A stretch of DNA of 64,000 nucleotides, from the NCBI RefSeq assembly GCF_007570825.1, contig NZ_SUNB01000008.1, forward strand, positions 1-64,000. Reading direction: 5' to 3'. The translations under genes were made by a program, and so were the position numbers. This stretch comes from Pleionea sediminis. GTDB taxonomy: Bacteria > Pseudomonadota > Gammaproteobacteria > Enterobacterales > Kangiellaceae. The notes beneath the pieces were generated by a model. It was not told the DNA's origin, searched no databases, and saw nothing but the letters and a program-made list of their open reading frames with translations. Positions 56,614 through 64,000 of this stretch are shown in pieces; the first letter of the stretch is position 1, and each line of letters opens with the position of its first letter.

Positions 56614-56867
56614 CTGTAAACAATTAGTAAATGTTGATTTGATTTTTTGATTCGGAAAAAGCCAAGCAACTTTTATTAATAATTTTCCAACGAAATGTTA
56701 AACCCAATATACATTAACATTTAATAATTATTCTTAATCCATCTCTATGTGATTTTCATCTATGACGCTAGCGAACACTTTTAGAGCTTGTTCATTAAAC
56801 TCATTAATGTCGAGCATCGCTAGCGGCCTTTTAAAGTTCTCAAACTCTCAGTTAATAGGAGCCTACT

Positions 56868-57425
56868 CTATTGGTCTCCATTAAAGGGTGGATAGCTGCA
56901 TCCAGGTTGCTGAGTAGGAAGAATATTATCAACATTAAAATTACGTTCTTCGAGTCGCTGAAGGATGCCGTTTAAATCGTCTTCTGCAATTTCAGGCGTT
57001 CTTGATAAAATAAATATCGGGTTACGGAAAGCAGAAGAAACAACGGCATAACGATAATCGTCCGCTAAATCAACCACCCAATAGTTATTAAAGGGTAAAT
57101 CCAAACCACCAAAACCAACGCGTAACTTTGCTGGGTTTCGTCGACTTTGAACAGCCTCACCTCTCACATTGTTAACGGGTCCATAAAAGGCACCTAATCG
57201 ACAACTATTAAAAACACCAACGTTTCCATTTTCATTAATGGTGTAGTCGGCAGTGGTACATAGACAGTTATTTTGAAAAACCGGTTTAGTGGATGCAACC
57301 TCATACCAACGACCAAGATACAAATTGACATCAAAGTTATCAACAACTTCTGGAAGCCATCTTGCTTCTAATGGCTTTGCATTTATAGCAGCTAATACAA
57401 CAACCAGAGCAAATAAATTTTTCAT
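56868..57425 (-). CDS. Lipocalin family protein (Blc-like), secreted
   Basis: 185 residues with a Sec signal (LFALVVVLAAINAKP), without the lipobox of E. coli Blc. Lipocalin landmarks: NLYLGRWYEVAS (the GxW motif), NPAKLRVGF, NYWVVDLADDYRYAVV, and a C-terminal P-G-C near the end. Bacterial lipocalins bind fatty acids or lysophospholipids and help with membrane stress. Three cysteines occur (the CLC pair and SCRLG), with a fourth near the C-terminus able to close a disulfide. Single gene. Confidence 0.93.
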   Translation of the reverse strand: MKNLFALVVVLAAINAKPLEARWLPEVVDNFDVNLYLGRWYEVASTKPVFQNNCLCTTADYTINENGNVGVFNSCRLGAFYGPVNNVRGEAVQSRRNPAKLRVGFGGLDLPFNNYWVVDLADDYRYAVVSSAFRNPIFILSRTPEIAEDDLNGILQRLEERNFNVDNILPTQQPGCSYPPFNGDQ

Positions 57426-57905
57426 AGAACGATCCTCTTTGTGTGATTGACTTCAAAGAGTACGGCCACTTTCCGATTCTGGATCGACTGCCATAAAAAA
57501 TTCAAAAGATTTTATGTATCGCTTTGGGAGTTCGTTTTACAACTTTAAAGAAAGAAAAATAATATATTTAATGTTTTTGCGATATTATTTTTAAATAATG
57601 AGACTAATGGTTGACATAAAATCGTAAACTAATGACTATTGCGATTTAAACGCGACAGGAAAGTGACAATATCATTGACTCATATCTAAACTTAACTTTC
57701 TGCTTACAAACATCCATTAAAGGAAGAGTTTTCATAATACGGAAGATCTTAAATCATTAGCTATCAAATTAGTTCAGTTTACTCGAAAGTAAGATCACTG
57801 ATTCCTAAATAGATTAATGAATACAAAATGTATTGAGTTCAAAGTTAACGTCCTTGTCAATAAAATGCATTTTCATAACTTGGCATATATATTAAACCAA
57901 CGCTA
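57426..57905. other. Intergenic region upstream of the lipocalin gene
   Basis: About 480 bp of AT-rich sequence, including the lipocalin promoter region and the downstream end of the HEAT-like protein gene. A TTGACA at about 57612 has no good -10 at 16-18 bp. No gene or terminator recognised. Confidence 0.4.
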
Positions 57906-58697
57906 TTACTGTTCCGTTTGCAAACTATCAATAGCCTCTTGGGCCGCCATTGCGACACTGCCATCCCAATCTCCCATTAAAACGGTTAACGTATCAATAA
58001 TCAATTGTTGGTCGCTCCCTTCATTATGCAGTTTTTTAATTAACCCTTCAGTCGCAACAATTCGATGTTCATCCGTGGTATCAAAAATAAAATCCACCAA
58101 CGCTTGGGTCGCTTGCATTCCATCGTAATTAATCAACCGCTCTACAGCTTGTTTCTTTTCTTCCGGCTCAACACTTTCCAGCGCCATAGATCGTACATAC
58201 TCTATCTCCGCTTCATAAGCCTGAACTTGATTATCTAAAATCAACTCTTGCTCTTTAGCAAATTGTGAGGAGTCTTCCTCAAGACTGGCATCGGTAAAAT
58301 TAAGTTCTAACCCAGGCTCTTCGGCATACGCCATTTCAAAGTCTGAACTGTCACGATAATCACCATTATCATCAACAAACTCCGCGGGATCCTCTTGCAA
58401 GCCCAAGTCATTTCCTACCGAACTTTGATTAATGTTACCACTAGCATTAATCGCATCATCTAAGTCAGCAGATGAGTTATCATTCCCGTTTGATTTATTT
58501 TTTTCAGTCTGAACGAGAGACGCGACTGGTTTTTCATCATGGTTACTGTCTATGACGTTCGCTTGCTTTTTATCAAAATCCGTCACTGAGCCATTCGGCG
58601 CAGACTCTGTTGAAATGTTTGATTTATAAACGCCAATGACAAAAGAAACCAATGCTACGCAGGTAACGACCATAACTTTTTTGGAAACAAATGACAT
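57906..58697 (-). CDS. Membrane-anchored protein with C-terminal HEAT-like repeats
   Basis: 263 residues from ATG 58697, with GGAGA nine bases upstream; the frame reading from 58730 has no such site. N-terminal signal-anchor (VMVVTCVALVSFVIGVY), a long acidic, low-complexity periplasmic linker (about 30-160), then helical pairs resembling HEAT repeats (AVERLINYDGMQATQALVDF, VATEGLIKKLHNEGSDQQLI, AAQEAIDSL). Such proteins act as scaffolds. It lies 164 bp downstream of the polyglycine-hydrolase-like gene in the same direction. Function unknown. Confidence 0.78.
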   Translation of the reverse strand: MSFVSKKVMVVTCVALVSFVIGVYKSNISTESAPNGSVTDFDKKQANVIDSNHDEKPVASLVQTEKNKSNGNDNSSADLDDAINASGNINQSSVGNDLGLQEDPAEFVDDNGDYRDSSDFEMAYAEEPGLELNFTDASLEEDSSQFAKEQELILDNQVQAYEAEIEYVRSMALESVEPEEKKQAVERLINYDGMQATQALVDFIFDTTDEHRIVATEGLIKKLHNEGSDQQLIIDTLTVLMGDWDGSVAMAAQEAIDSLQTEQ

Positions 58698-58860
58698 GTT
58701 TAAATCTCCAAAACATCCGATGAAAGGCATGAGACTGATTTTAAATATTAACTATCAGCCTCTTTATTACACGAGCTTACTTTCACCCGCGCTGCCTTAC
58801 CATCGGATAGATAACTTCACAAATTTAAATAGACCTATCAAAACAATGAATCATTGTCTG

Positions 58861-60606
58861 TTAAAAATATTTAAAAGTAATCAATGCCGAACGAATTTGC
58901 TCACGCAATGATTCGCCGCGCATATTCCAGATACTAAAACGGCTGGATAACCAATCAGCGTCATCAATGTACATCCCGTGAACATAATGACGTGTTACAA
59001 CAGAACCTGAATAGGTTTTAGCAGGCATGGCTACCCAACCGGCAATACTTCGATAGCTGTCGCCATTGAGTGTATAGCTGCCCGCTTTGGCTGCCGTTTG
59101 AATACGACGTTTGAAGTCGTTACGTACCGTTGTGGAAATACCCAAGCTGGCAGCTTCGGAATCGATCACCGTATCAATATCACTATGACCTTGTAGCATC
59201 AAATCGTAGAAATCGTTTCTGACCGATCCTGTACCAATGTATCCATTACGAACTTCTTCATACAAACGACCCGCATCAAGCAAAGTTAACCGGTTAGGAT
59301 TATTAACTGCATCAGACCCACAACCTATTCGGTGATTGACCGATGTACTGAACATATTGAGATCGTCTGCGGTGTCATTCAAATTATTCTCGCCATAATT
59401 AACACGTAAGGCCTGCGTCCAGCGATTATCTGAGTTTTCCATCGTCATACGATGCGCGGCAGAACGTCTTACCAAAATTCCGCCGGTATCAGTTGGGCAG
59501 CTGGTGTTGGTGCCATCACTATTTTGAATGTAGTCATTAAAACCAAAAACCCAATCATTTAACGTATCATCACCATCAAAAACTCGGCGTAAGCCGTGTA
59601 TATGATGCAACACTTTAATTGTACTGGCAGGTTCGAACTGTTTGGTCGAGTTAATTGCTGCATGCGTCGTACTATTAAGACTTTTAACATACAAACCAAA
59701 ATCTCCACCTCGACGCATGGGTGACATTAAGCTACGAACGCGCGTCGTTTGACTATTGACATTATTTAAATATATGACGTTGAATCGACGTTGACCATTA
59801 ACTATGTACGACTCAATATCAACGATTCGAGCACCGTTTTGTTGCGCTATATCATTAACCGTTGATGCGGTAATACCGTAATACCACCACCAGTATTTAC
59901 CATCATTTTTAACCATTACTACGGAGTAGCGACCATTACTTTGCCGCTCAATATCAATTAATCGAGCACCATTACTTCGAATATAGGAACTGATTTGAGA
60001 GGTTGTAATATTGGTATACCACCACCAGGCTTTCGCATTGCTGCCCGTGTTTCGAATCATTACGGCATTATAATAGCGTGTACCATTGCGAACATAAGAG
60101 TCCAAATCGATTAACCGAGCATTATTACTACTGATTTTCGATTTAAGACTACTGTAGGTTTGGCCATAATAATACCACCAACCGCTTGCACGACTTCCTG
60201 TATTGCGAATCATCACAACGGCAAACCGGCGATTGCCATTAACATAGTAAGACTCAATATCAATTAACCGTGCATTATTAGTGCTGAGATAGCTTGATAA
60301 CTGAGACGCCGTAATACCGTAGTACCACCACCAGCCTGATGAATGCACTCCAGAATTTTTGACCATCGCCACGTTAAAGCGATAACTCGATGTGCTAACA
60401 ACTTCAAGATCGATAATTCGATAACCCGCATTGATTCGATTTTTAATCGTGGTCGCAGATACATTGTAATACCAATACCAAGAACTCGGATTTGTGGCCG
60501 ATCGTTCTAATGGTTCTTCTGCGAATATAAAATTTGAAGAGAGTAGAAAAATTAATAGTAAGAATTTCTTATTTACGTCTTGCATGAAGCTTTTTATTGT
60601 TCTCAT
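58861..60606 (-). CDS. Secreted beta-lactamase-fold serine hydrolase with five Trp-rich repeats (polyglycine-hydrolase-like)
   Basis: 581 residues from ATG 60606, with AAAAGG upstream. Sec signal ending near residue 29. Residues 41-285 hold five tandem repeats of about 48 residues, each WWWYYGITAS...ARLIDIESY...RFAVVMIRNTG-like. The C-terminal domain has class A-type catalytic motifs: STIK (328-331, Ser328 and Lys331) and SDN (392-394). A repeated Trp-rich N-terminal half joined to a beta-lactamase-like half is the layout of fungal polyglycine hydrolases, which cut the glycine-rich hinge of plant class IV chitinases. A bacterial peptidase or esterase of this family is the best call; the host target is inferred from the fungal enzymes. 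Confidence 0.85.
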   Translation of the reverse strand: MRTIKSFMQDVNKKFLLLIFLLSSNFIFAEEPLERSATNPSSWYWYYNVSATTIKNRINAGYRIIDLEVVSTSSYRFNVAMVKNSGVHSSGWWWYYGITASQLSSYLSTNNARLIDIESYYVNGNRRFAVVMIRNTGSRASGWWYYYGQTYSSLKSKISSNNARLIDLDSYVRNGTRYYNAVMIRNTGSNAKAWWWYTNITTSQISSYIRSNGARLIDIERQSNGRYSVVMVKNDGKYWWWYYGITASTVNDIAQQNGARIVDIESYIVNGQRRFNVIYLNNVNSQTTRVRSLMSPMRRGGDFGLYVKSLNSTTHAAINSTKQFEPASTIKVLHHIHGLRRVFDGDDTLNDWVFGFNDYIQNSDGTNTSCPTDTGGILVRRSAAHRMTMENSDNRWTQALRVNYGENNLNDTADDLNMFSTSVNHRIGCGSDAVNNPNRLTLLDAGRLYEEVRNGYIGTGSVRNDFYDLMLQGHSDIDTVIDSEAASLGISTTVRNDFKRRIQTAAKAGSYTLNGDSYRSIAGWVAMPAKTYSGSVVTRHYVHGMYIDDADWLSSRFSIWNMRGESLREQIRSALITFKYF

Positions 60607-61031
60607 GACTCATACCTTTTGGTGACTGAAAATAAAGGGAGCCGAACTATATCTCGAAAAATGATCGATTTTTTGACTAAAACGGTCAATCCTATTGACG
60701 ATTATGGACATTTTTTCACAAAAGCTGCATAAAGCTCTTTAAGAGATTTATATTATTCTGTTAAATCGTAATAGCCTTATTTTGAACAATGATAAAATTT
60801 CGTATTGATTTTTTAGAAAAATATCAGTTTAAATAGCGACCAGTTTTAAACGAGTGTCATTCCAGCACACTTACTAAAACGGCTTAATGGAAATTCGCTT
60901 TATTATTCTGAAATAACTTATTATCAAAAATGCGATTTAAAAAGAAATATCTTTCAAATTTTTTAGGCGATTTGCTGAAAAATATTTAATAAGAATAATA
61001 CCTTTCATAAAAAACACTTAGGACAATAACA
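60607..61031. other. Divergent intergenic region between hydrolase and Hcp-like genes
   Basis: About 425 bp, AT-rich, with both flanking genes reading outward, so it should hold two promoters. No clear sigma70 pair chosen by eye. No coding frame. Confidence 0.4.
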
Positions 61032-61568
61032 ATGAAAACATTAAAATTAATATTCATCTACCAATGTTTAGTTTGGTGCACTCCACTTTTCGCTTACGAT
61101 CGCCCTGTGATCGCTTATTTATATCTTGAGACAGAGAACTTTGATATATCACGCTACGGTGAAGGTTATCAAAATCGTATAGGTGACGTTGATGTCAGTC
61201 GTGACATCGAAGTACTCAGCTTCGAATGGGGATTTAATACATCCGAAACCGCGCATTCTTACCCTGTTAGATCACCATTGGTCATTAATAAAGAAATTGA
61301 CGGCTCTTCGCCAATTTTAGTACAGGCACTACTTGAAAATCGGATGGTAGAAGGTACGTTAAAACTATTTAGGGCCAACTATGAAACGGGTCGGATGGAA
61401 CTTTTTTATACTTTTAGAATGACTAACGCAAGAATTAGCGATGTCAGCGTAAAGACAATGGCAAGAAATGAAGGTAATGACCTAGTGGCCGTTGAATCAG
61501 TCAGTATAACCTACGGACAACTCGAAATGGAATCGAACCGGGGCACTGTGGTTACCCATGGGAGATAA
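61032..61568 (+). CDS. Hcp-family (T6SS tube-like) protein with Sec signal peptide, solitary
   Basis: 178 residues with TAGGA upstream of the ATG. Residues 1-21 (LKLIFIYQCLVWCTPLFA) are a Sec signal peptide. The rest fits the Hcp1 family: an AYLYLETE strand, DIEVLSFEWGF (58-68), NKEIDGSSPILVQAL (86-100), and a C-terminal VESVSITYGQLEME that matches the Hcp beta-barrel end. Hcp normally forms the type VI tube and has no signal peptide. No other T6SS gene is in the window. It may be a periplasmic or secreted relative that has left T6SS function. A terminator follows. Confidence 0.8.
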   Translation: MKTLKLIFIYQCLVWCTPLFAYDRPVIAYLYLETENFDISRYGEGYQNRIGDVDVSRDIEVLSFEWGFNTSETAHSYPVRSPLVINKEIDGSSPILVQALLENRMVEGTLKLFRANYETGRMELFYTFRMTNARISDVSVKTMARNEGNDLVAVESVSITYGQLEMESNRGTVVTHGR

Positions 61569-61637
61569 AACAACCGTAAATGAAATCTCATTATAAATTG
61601 ACAAATTCTGAATAAACAACATTGTTAATAAATAATT

Positions 61638-61658
61638 AAAGGGGCAACAGCCCCTTTT
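61638..61658 (+). terminator. Bidirectional terminator between convergent genes
   Basis: 8-bp GC-rich stem AAAGGGGC/GCCCCTTT, loop AACA, followed by TTATTATT on the plus strand. Between the stops of the Hcp-like gene and the convergent lipoprotein gene. Confidence 0.85.
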
Positions 61659-61709
61659 ATTATTGAATTCGTATAAACTTGGTCGTAAGCAATCAACCAA
61701 CGAAATAGA

Positions 61710-62600
61710 TTAGAGTGCTCTTGTCAGACGATTCACTGCAATTGTCAAATATTGATCGAGATCGGGTTTATCCTCACGCACTAACGACATTGTGCCATCG
61801 GATTTATTTTCCTGGTACACTCTTTTCAGTGGAATGTCACTTTTATAGGTTAAAGAGTCTGACCAAATCACTTCTTTTTTATGATTATAAAAATAAACGG
61901 TTACCGACAGAAACACATCGCTCTTTTTAACCACTTGTGAATTTACTCGACTTAAACGAGGATTATCCACTTCAACTGCGACGTCAATACTTAATGCTCC
62001 GTCAATAGACTTTGGCAAATGTATTGACTGAATACTTGACTCTGGATAGCCCAGAGTATTGTAAAGAGAAAAGCCTTTAGCACCCTCTTTCTTCGCAATA
62101 TCAACGCGCAATACTTTAGAGAGCTTATCAGAAAGAATATTATAAGCTGAATCATAACGTTGCAGGAGTAAATCTTTATTGGGGTTGATAGATTCAAGGT
62201 GCTCAAAATTAACAATGTCTGCATCCACCGAAGCTAATTCGGCTTTGGCTTCGGCTTCTTTTCGTTTTTGATTGATTTCTTTGTAAGCTTCGGCTGAGCG
62301 TTTAATAAGCTCAACCGCATTAAGCGCTCGTTTAATATCTTTTGATGGTTCAAATAGCTCCTCTTGAAAATCAAAACCACTGCCTGAATCATCGAAAAAA
62401 GAGTTGTCACTGTATTCGGCTTCGGGTAATTCTGTTTTATCGAATTCAGGTTCAACGGAATATGTGAAACTGGTTACTACGACATCTTTAATTGTCGGTG
62501 ATGGTGTGTAATTGACCTTTTCGATATCTCGAGTGAAAGTTCGCTTACAGCCAGAAACAACGAGTACACAAAGGAATGCAAATAGTATTAGCTTTTTCAT
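61710..62600 (-). CDS. Predicted lipoprotein with coiled-coil segment, unrecognised
   Basis: 296 residues. Lipoprotein signal KKLILFAFLCVLVVSGC, lipidated Cys18. An acidic region (about 50-85) precedes a charged helix (EAYKEINQKRKEAEAKAEL). A beta-rich C-terminal half with VSVTVYFYNHKKEVIWSDSL-like strands resembles LPP20/YajG-type lipoproteins but is not assignable. Acidic composition suggests a periplasmic face. Function unknown. Confidence 0.8.
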   Translation of the reverse strand: MKKLILFAFLCVLVVSGCKRTFTRDIEKVNYTPSPTIKDVVVTSFTYSVEPEFDKTELPEAEYSDNSFFDDSGSGFDFQEELFEPSKDIKRALNAVELIKRSAEAYKEINQKRKEAEAKAELASVDADIVNFEHLESINPNKDLLLQRYDSAYNILSDKLSKVLRVDIAKKEGAKGFSLYNTLGYPESSIQSIHLPKSIDGALSIDVAVEVDNPRLSRVNSQVVKKSDVFLSVTVYFYNHKKEVIWSDSLTYKSDIPLKRVYQENKSDGTMSLVREDKPDLDQYLTIAVNRLTRAL

Positions 62601-62867
62601 AGATGATTTTTCCGTGCGAAGACAAGTTTGCCTTAAAATAAGCGAGTCTATTATTTAACCTGCTCAAATATCGTCCCTATTATAATCCCCGGACTCGCTG
62701 TACATCATTGGGAAAATTACCAAAACAAGTAGAAAAGAACTCAACCTTAAGTTGCCTTATATGAAATTGTCATCGAATAGCTAGCGACGCAACTTAACAG
62801 GTGGGTTTTCTACGCAACTCCACTAACATTATTTGACCGCATTACAACACCAGTTCCCCCTATTCAA

Positions 62868-63188
62868 TCAAGAATCAACTTTTATCGCTCTATTTACTTG
62901 TACTGGAGTACAACTTCCTTGCGTGATTTTATCGATAGTCAAATGGTAGCTTTCATTAACCCGCGGTGTTTCTTGAAATAAGTAGGTCTCAACATAAAAT
63001 TCTTCTTGGTCATCAGATAAAATCACCGATTCTTTTTCAACGCGAGTGACTTTTACAATAACTTCGTAGGTGACATAATCACAAGGGCCACCCTCCTTAA
63101 TTTGTCCGTTATCAACCAAATTATCGCACGCAATAACAAAGAAAACTAAAACGATACAGATAAATATTTTAATAGATTTCACACCCAT
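62868..63188 (-). CDS. Small predicted lipoprotein
   Basis: 106 residues; AGGA upstream. Signal IKIFICIVLVFFVIAC with lipidated Cys21, then a short beta-rich domain with two further cysteines (GPCDYVTYEVIV and GSCTPVQVN) that could pair. No family recognised. Confidence 0.75.
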   Translation of the reverse strand: MGVKSIKIFICIVLVFFVIACDNLVDNGQIKEGGPCDYVTYEVIVKVTRVEKESVILSDDQEEFYVETYLFQETPRVNESYHLTIDKITQGSCTPVQVNRAIKVDS

Positions 63189-63282
63189 TATTCCTGTTAT
63201 TCATTTTTAAAACTTACTTTTTCAACATCATGGCAATTTTACTGTCGTCTATGACAACTGAATTTAACAGAAGAAACGACGC

Positions 63283-64000
63283 TCATTTAAACACAACTCG
63301 ATTGCGACCTTCATCTTTTGCTTGATACAACGCTTTATCAGCTTTTTCCAGCAAACCATTAAGGTCTTGTTGTTCGCTTATAAACTCGGTAACACCAATA
63401 CTAATGGTTACCAGTATGTCATTTGGCTTAGAAGCTTCAATCGAACTCCTCAATAAATTCGCCTTTTCGATTGCCTTTTCTTTATCACATCGATCGAGCA
63501 AAATGACAAACTCTTCACCGCCGATTCGAGCGACAATATCTTCAGAGCGACAATGTTTTTTTAACAGATTAGATACATTTTTTAGTATGATATCACCGAC
63601 AGGATGACCATAAGTATCATTGATAAGTTTGAACTTATCTAAATCAAGCACAAGCAAACACATTGGGAGATGGTATCTCGCGGCTTCTGCTATTTTCTTC
63701 GCAGCCATCGCATCAAGATAATGGCGGTTGTACAAGCCCGTTAGTGGATCGTGCATGGCCATTTTTTCATACTTTTCTTTACGTTGTCGTAATACCAATG
63801 TGGTTGTCAAAAATAATATAGTGATGATAAGTAACGTCAGAATTGATGAATAAAACCAAATGTAAACTTTATATTGCTCATAAACGCTAATAGGTTTATT
63901 TAGAAAAATGCTATTATTTGGAATGAGCTCCTCATTAATATTGAATTTTTTGACTAACTCATAATCAAAAATGTTATCCAAAGGACTCCCCACAATAGGA
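63283..64000 (-). CDS. GGDEF diguanylate cyclase, C-terminal part (truncated by window edge)
   Basis: The frame stays open to the right edge, so the start lies outside. A GTG at 63993 is unlikely to be the start because the residues around it (PLDNIFDYELVKKFNI and LNKPISVYEQY) look like the last part of a periplasmic ABC-substrate-binding-type sensor domain. Next comes one membrane helix (about IWFYSSILTLLIITILFL), then a GGDEF domain with IGGEEF and an upstream RSED I-site (RxxD), so it should be active and product-inhibited. Second c-di-GMP synthase in the window, unrelated in sensor part to the one at 47881. Confidence 0.9.
   Translation of the reverse strand, partial: PIVGSPLDNIFDYELVKKFNINEELIPNNSIFLNKPISVYEQYKVYIWFYSSILTLLIITILFLTTTLVLRQRKEKYEKMAMHDPLTGLYNRHYLDAMAAKKIAEAARYHLPMCLLVLDLDKFKLINDTYGHPVGDIILKNVSNLLKKHCRSEDIVARIGGEEFVILLDRCDKEKAIEKANLLRSSIEASKPNDILVTISIGVTEFISEQQDLNGLLEKADKALYQAKDEGRNRVVFK

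Overview
The window looks like chromosomal DNA of an AT-rich Gram-negative bacterium, most likely a gammaproteobacterium. Support comes from many lipobox lipoproteins, MacB-type tripartite exporters, GGDEF proteins, a Blc-type lipocalin and an ACT-domain malic enzyme. No rRNA, tRNA, IS element or CRISPR array was seen, so genus is not assignable from the sequence. Accessory, secreted and eukaryote-directed functions dominate.

Region 1 (1-22425, all on the minus strand) is one edge of a lipopeptide gene cluster with its export machinery. In transcription order it holds a membrane TPR protein, an ABC ATPase, three tandem periplasmic adaptors and a MacB-type permease. Then come a second adaptor-ATPase-permease set, a Yip1-like membrane protein, a phosphopantetheinyl transferase and a fatty-acyl-AMP ligase/acyl-CoA dehydrogenase/ACP fusion. 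Last are a YqcI/YcgG-family protein, a DUF1989-family protein and the start of an NRPS that runs off the left edge. The YqcI/YcgG plus DUF1989 pair beside a lipo-initiating NRPS resembles the gene pair reported to make the C-diazeniumdiolate ligand (graminine) of gramibactin-type siderophores. A diazeniumdiolate lipopeptide siderophore is therefore the leading hypothesis.

Region 2 (22605-47475, minus strand) is the most unusual part. A 5121-residue Tc-toxin A-like protein has recognisable TcA N-terminal, shell, pore-forming and C-terminal regions, plus about 36 hemopexin-like repeats in two blocks (about 24 and 12). No TcB or TcC gene is in the window. Downstream lie five separate genes whose products all begin with a short lysine/arginine-rich disordered segment: a TIKI/TraB/EreA-fold protein, an unknown, a helical-repeat protein, a kinase-like protein and a glycosyltransferase-like protein. 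A GNAT acetyltransferase sits among them. I read this as a candidate toxin whose cargo is encoded as separate polypeptides with basic leaders instead of as TcC fusions. Upstream are two related promoter-terminator units, each TTGACA-17 bp-(-10) followed by a strong hairpin terminator. They could be small RNAs or a duplicated attenuated leader.

Region 3 (47881-64000) is a mixed flank. It has a TPR-GGDEF protein, a NEP1-like (NLP) cytolysin with a repeated Cys-rich tail, malic enzyme, several lipoproteins and small membrane or secreted proteins, a PmtA-like methyltransferase and a lipocalin. It also has a beta-lactamase-fold hydrolase with five Trp-rich repeats resembling fungal polyglycine hydrolases, a solitary Hcp-like protein with a Sec signal peptide, and the C-terminal part of a second GGDEF protein cut by the right edge. 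The Tc-like toxin, NLP and polyglycine-hydrolase-like protein together suggest a lifestyle that engages eukaryotic cells.
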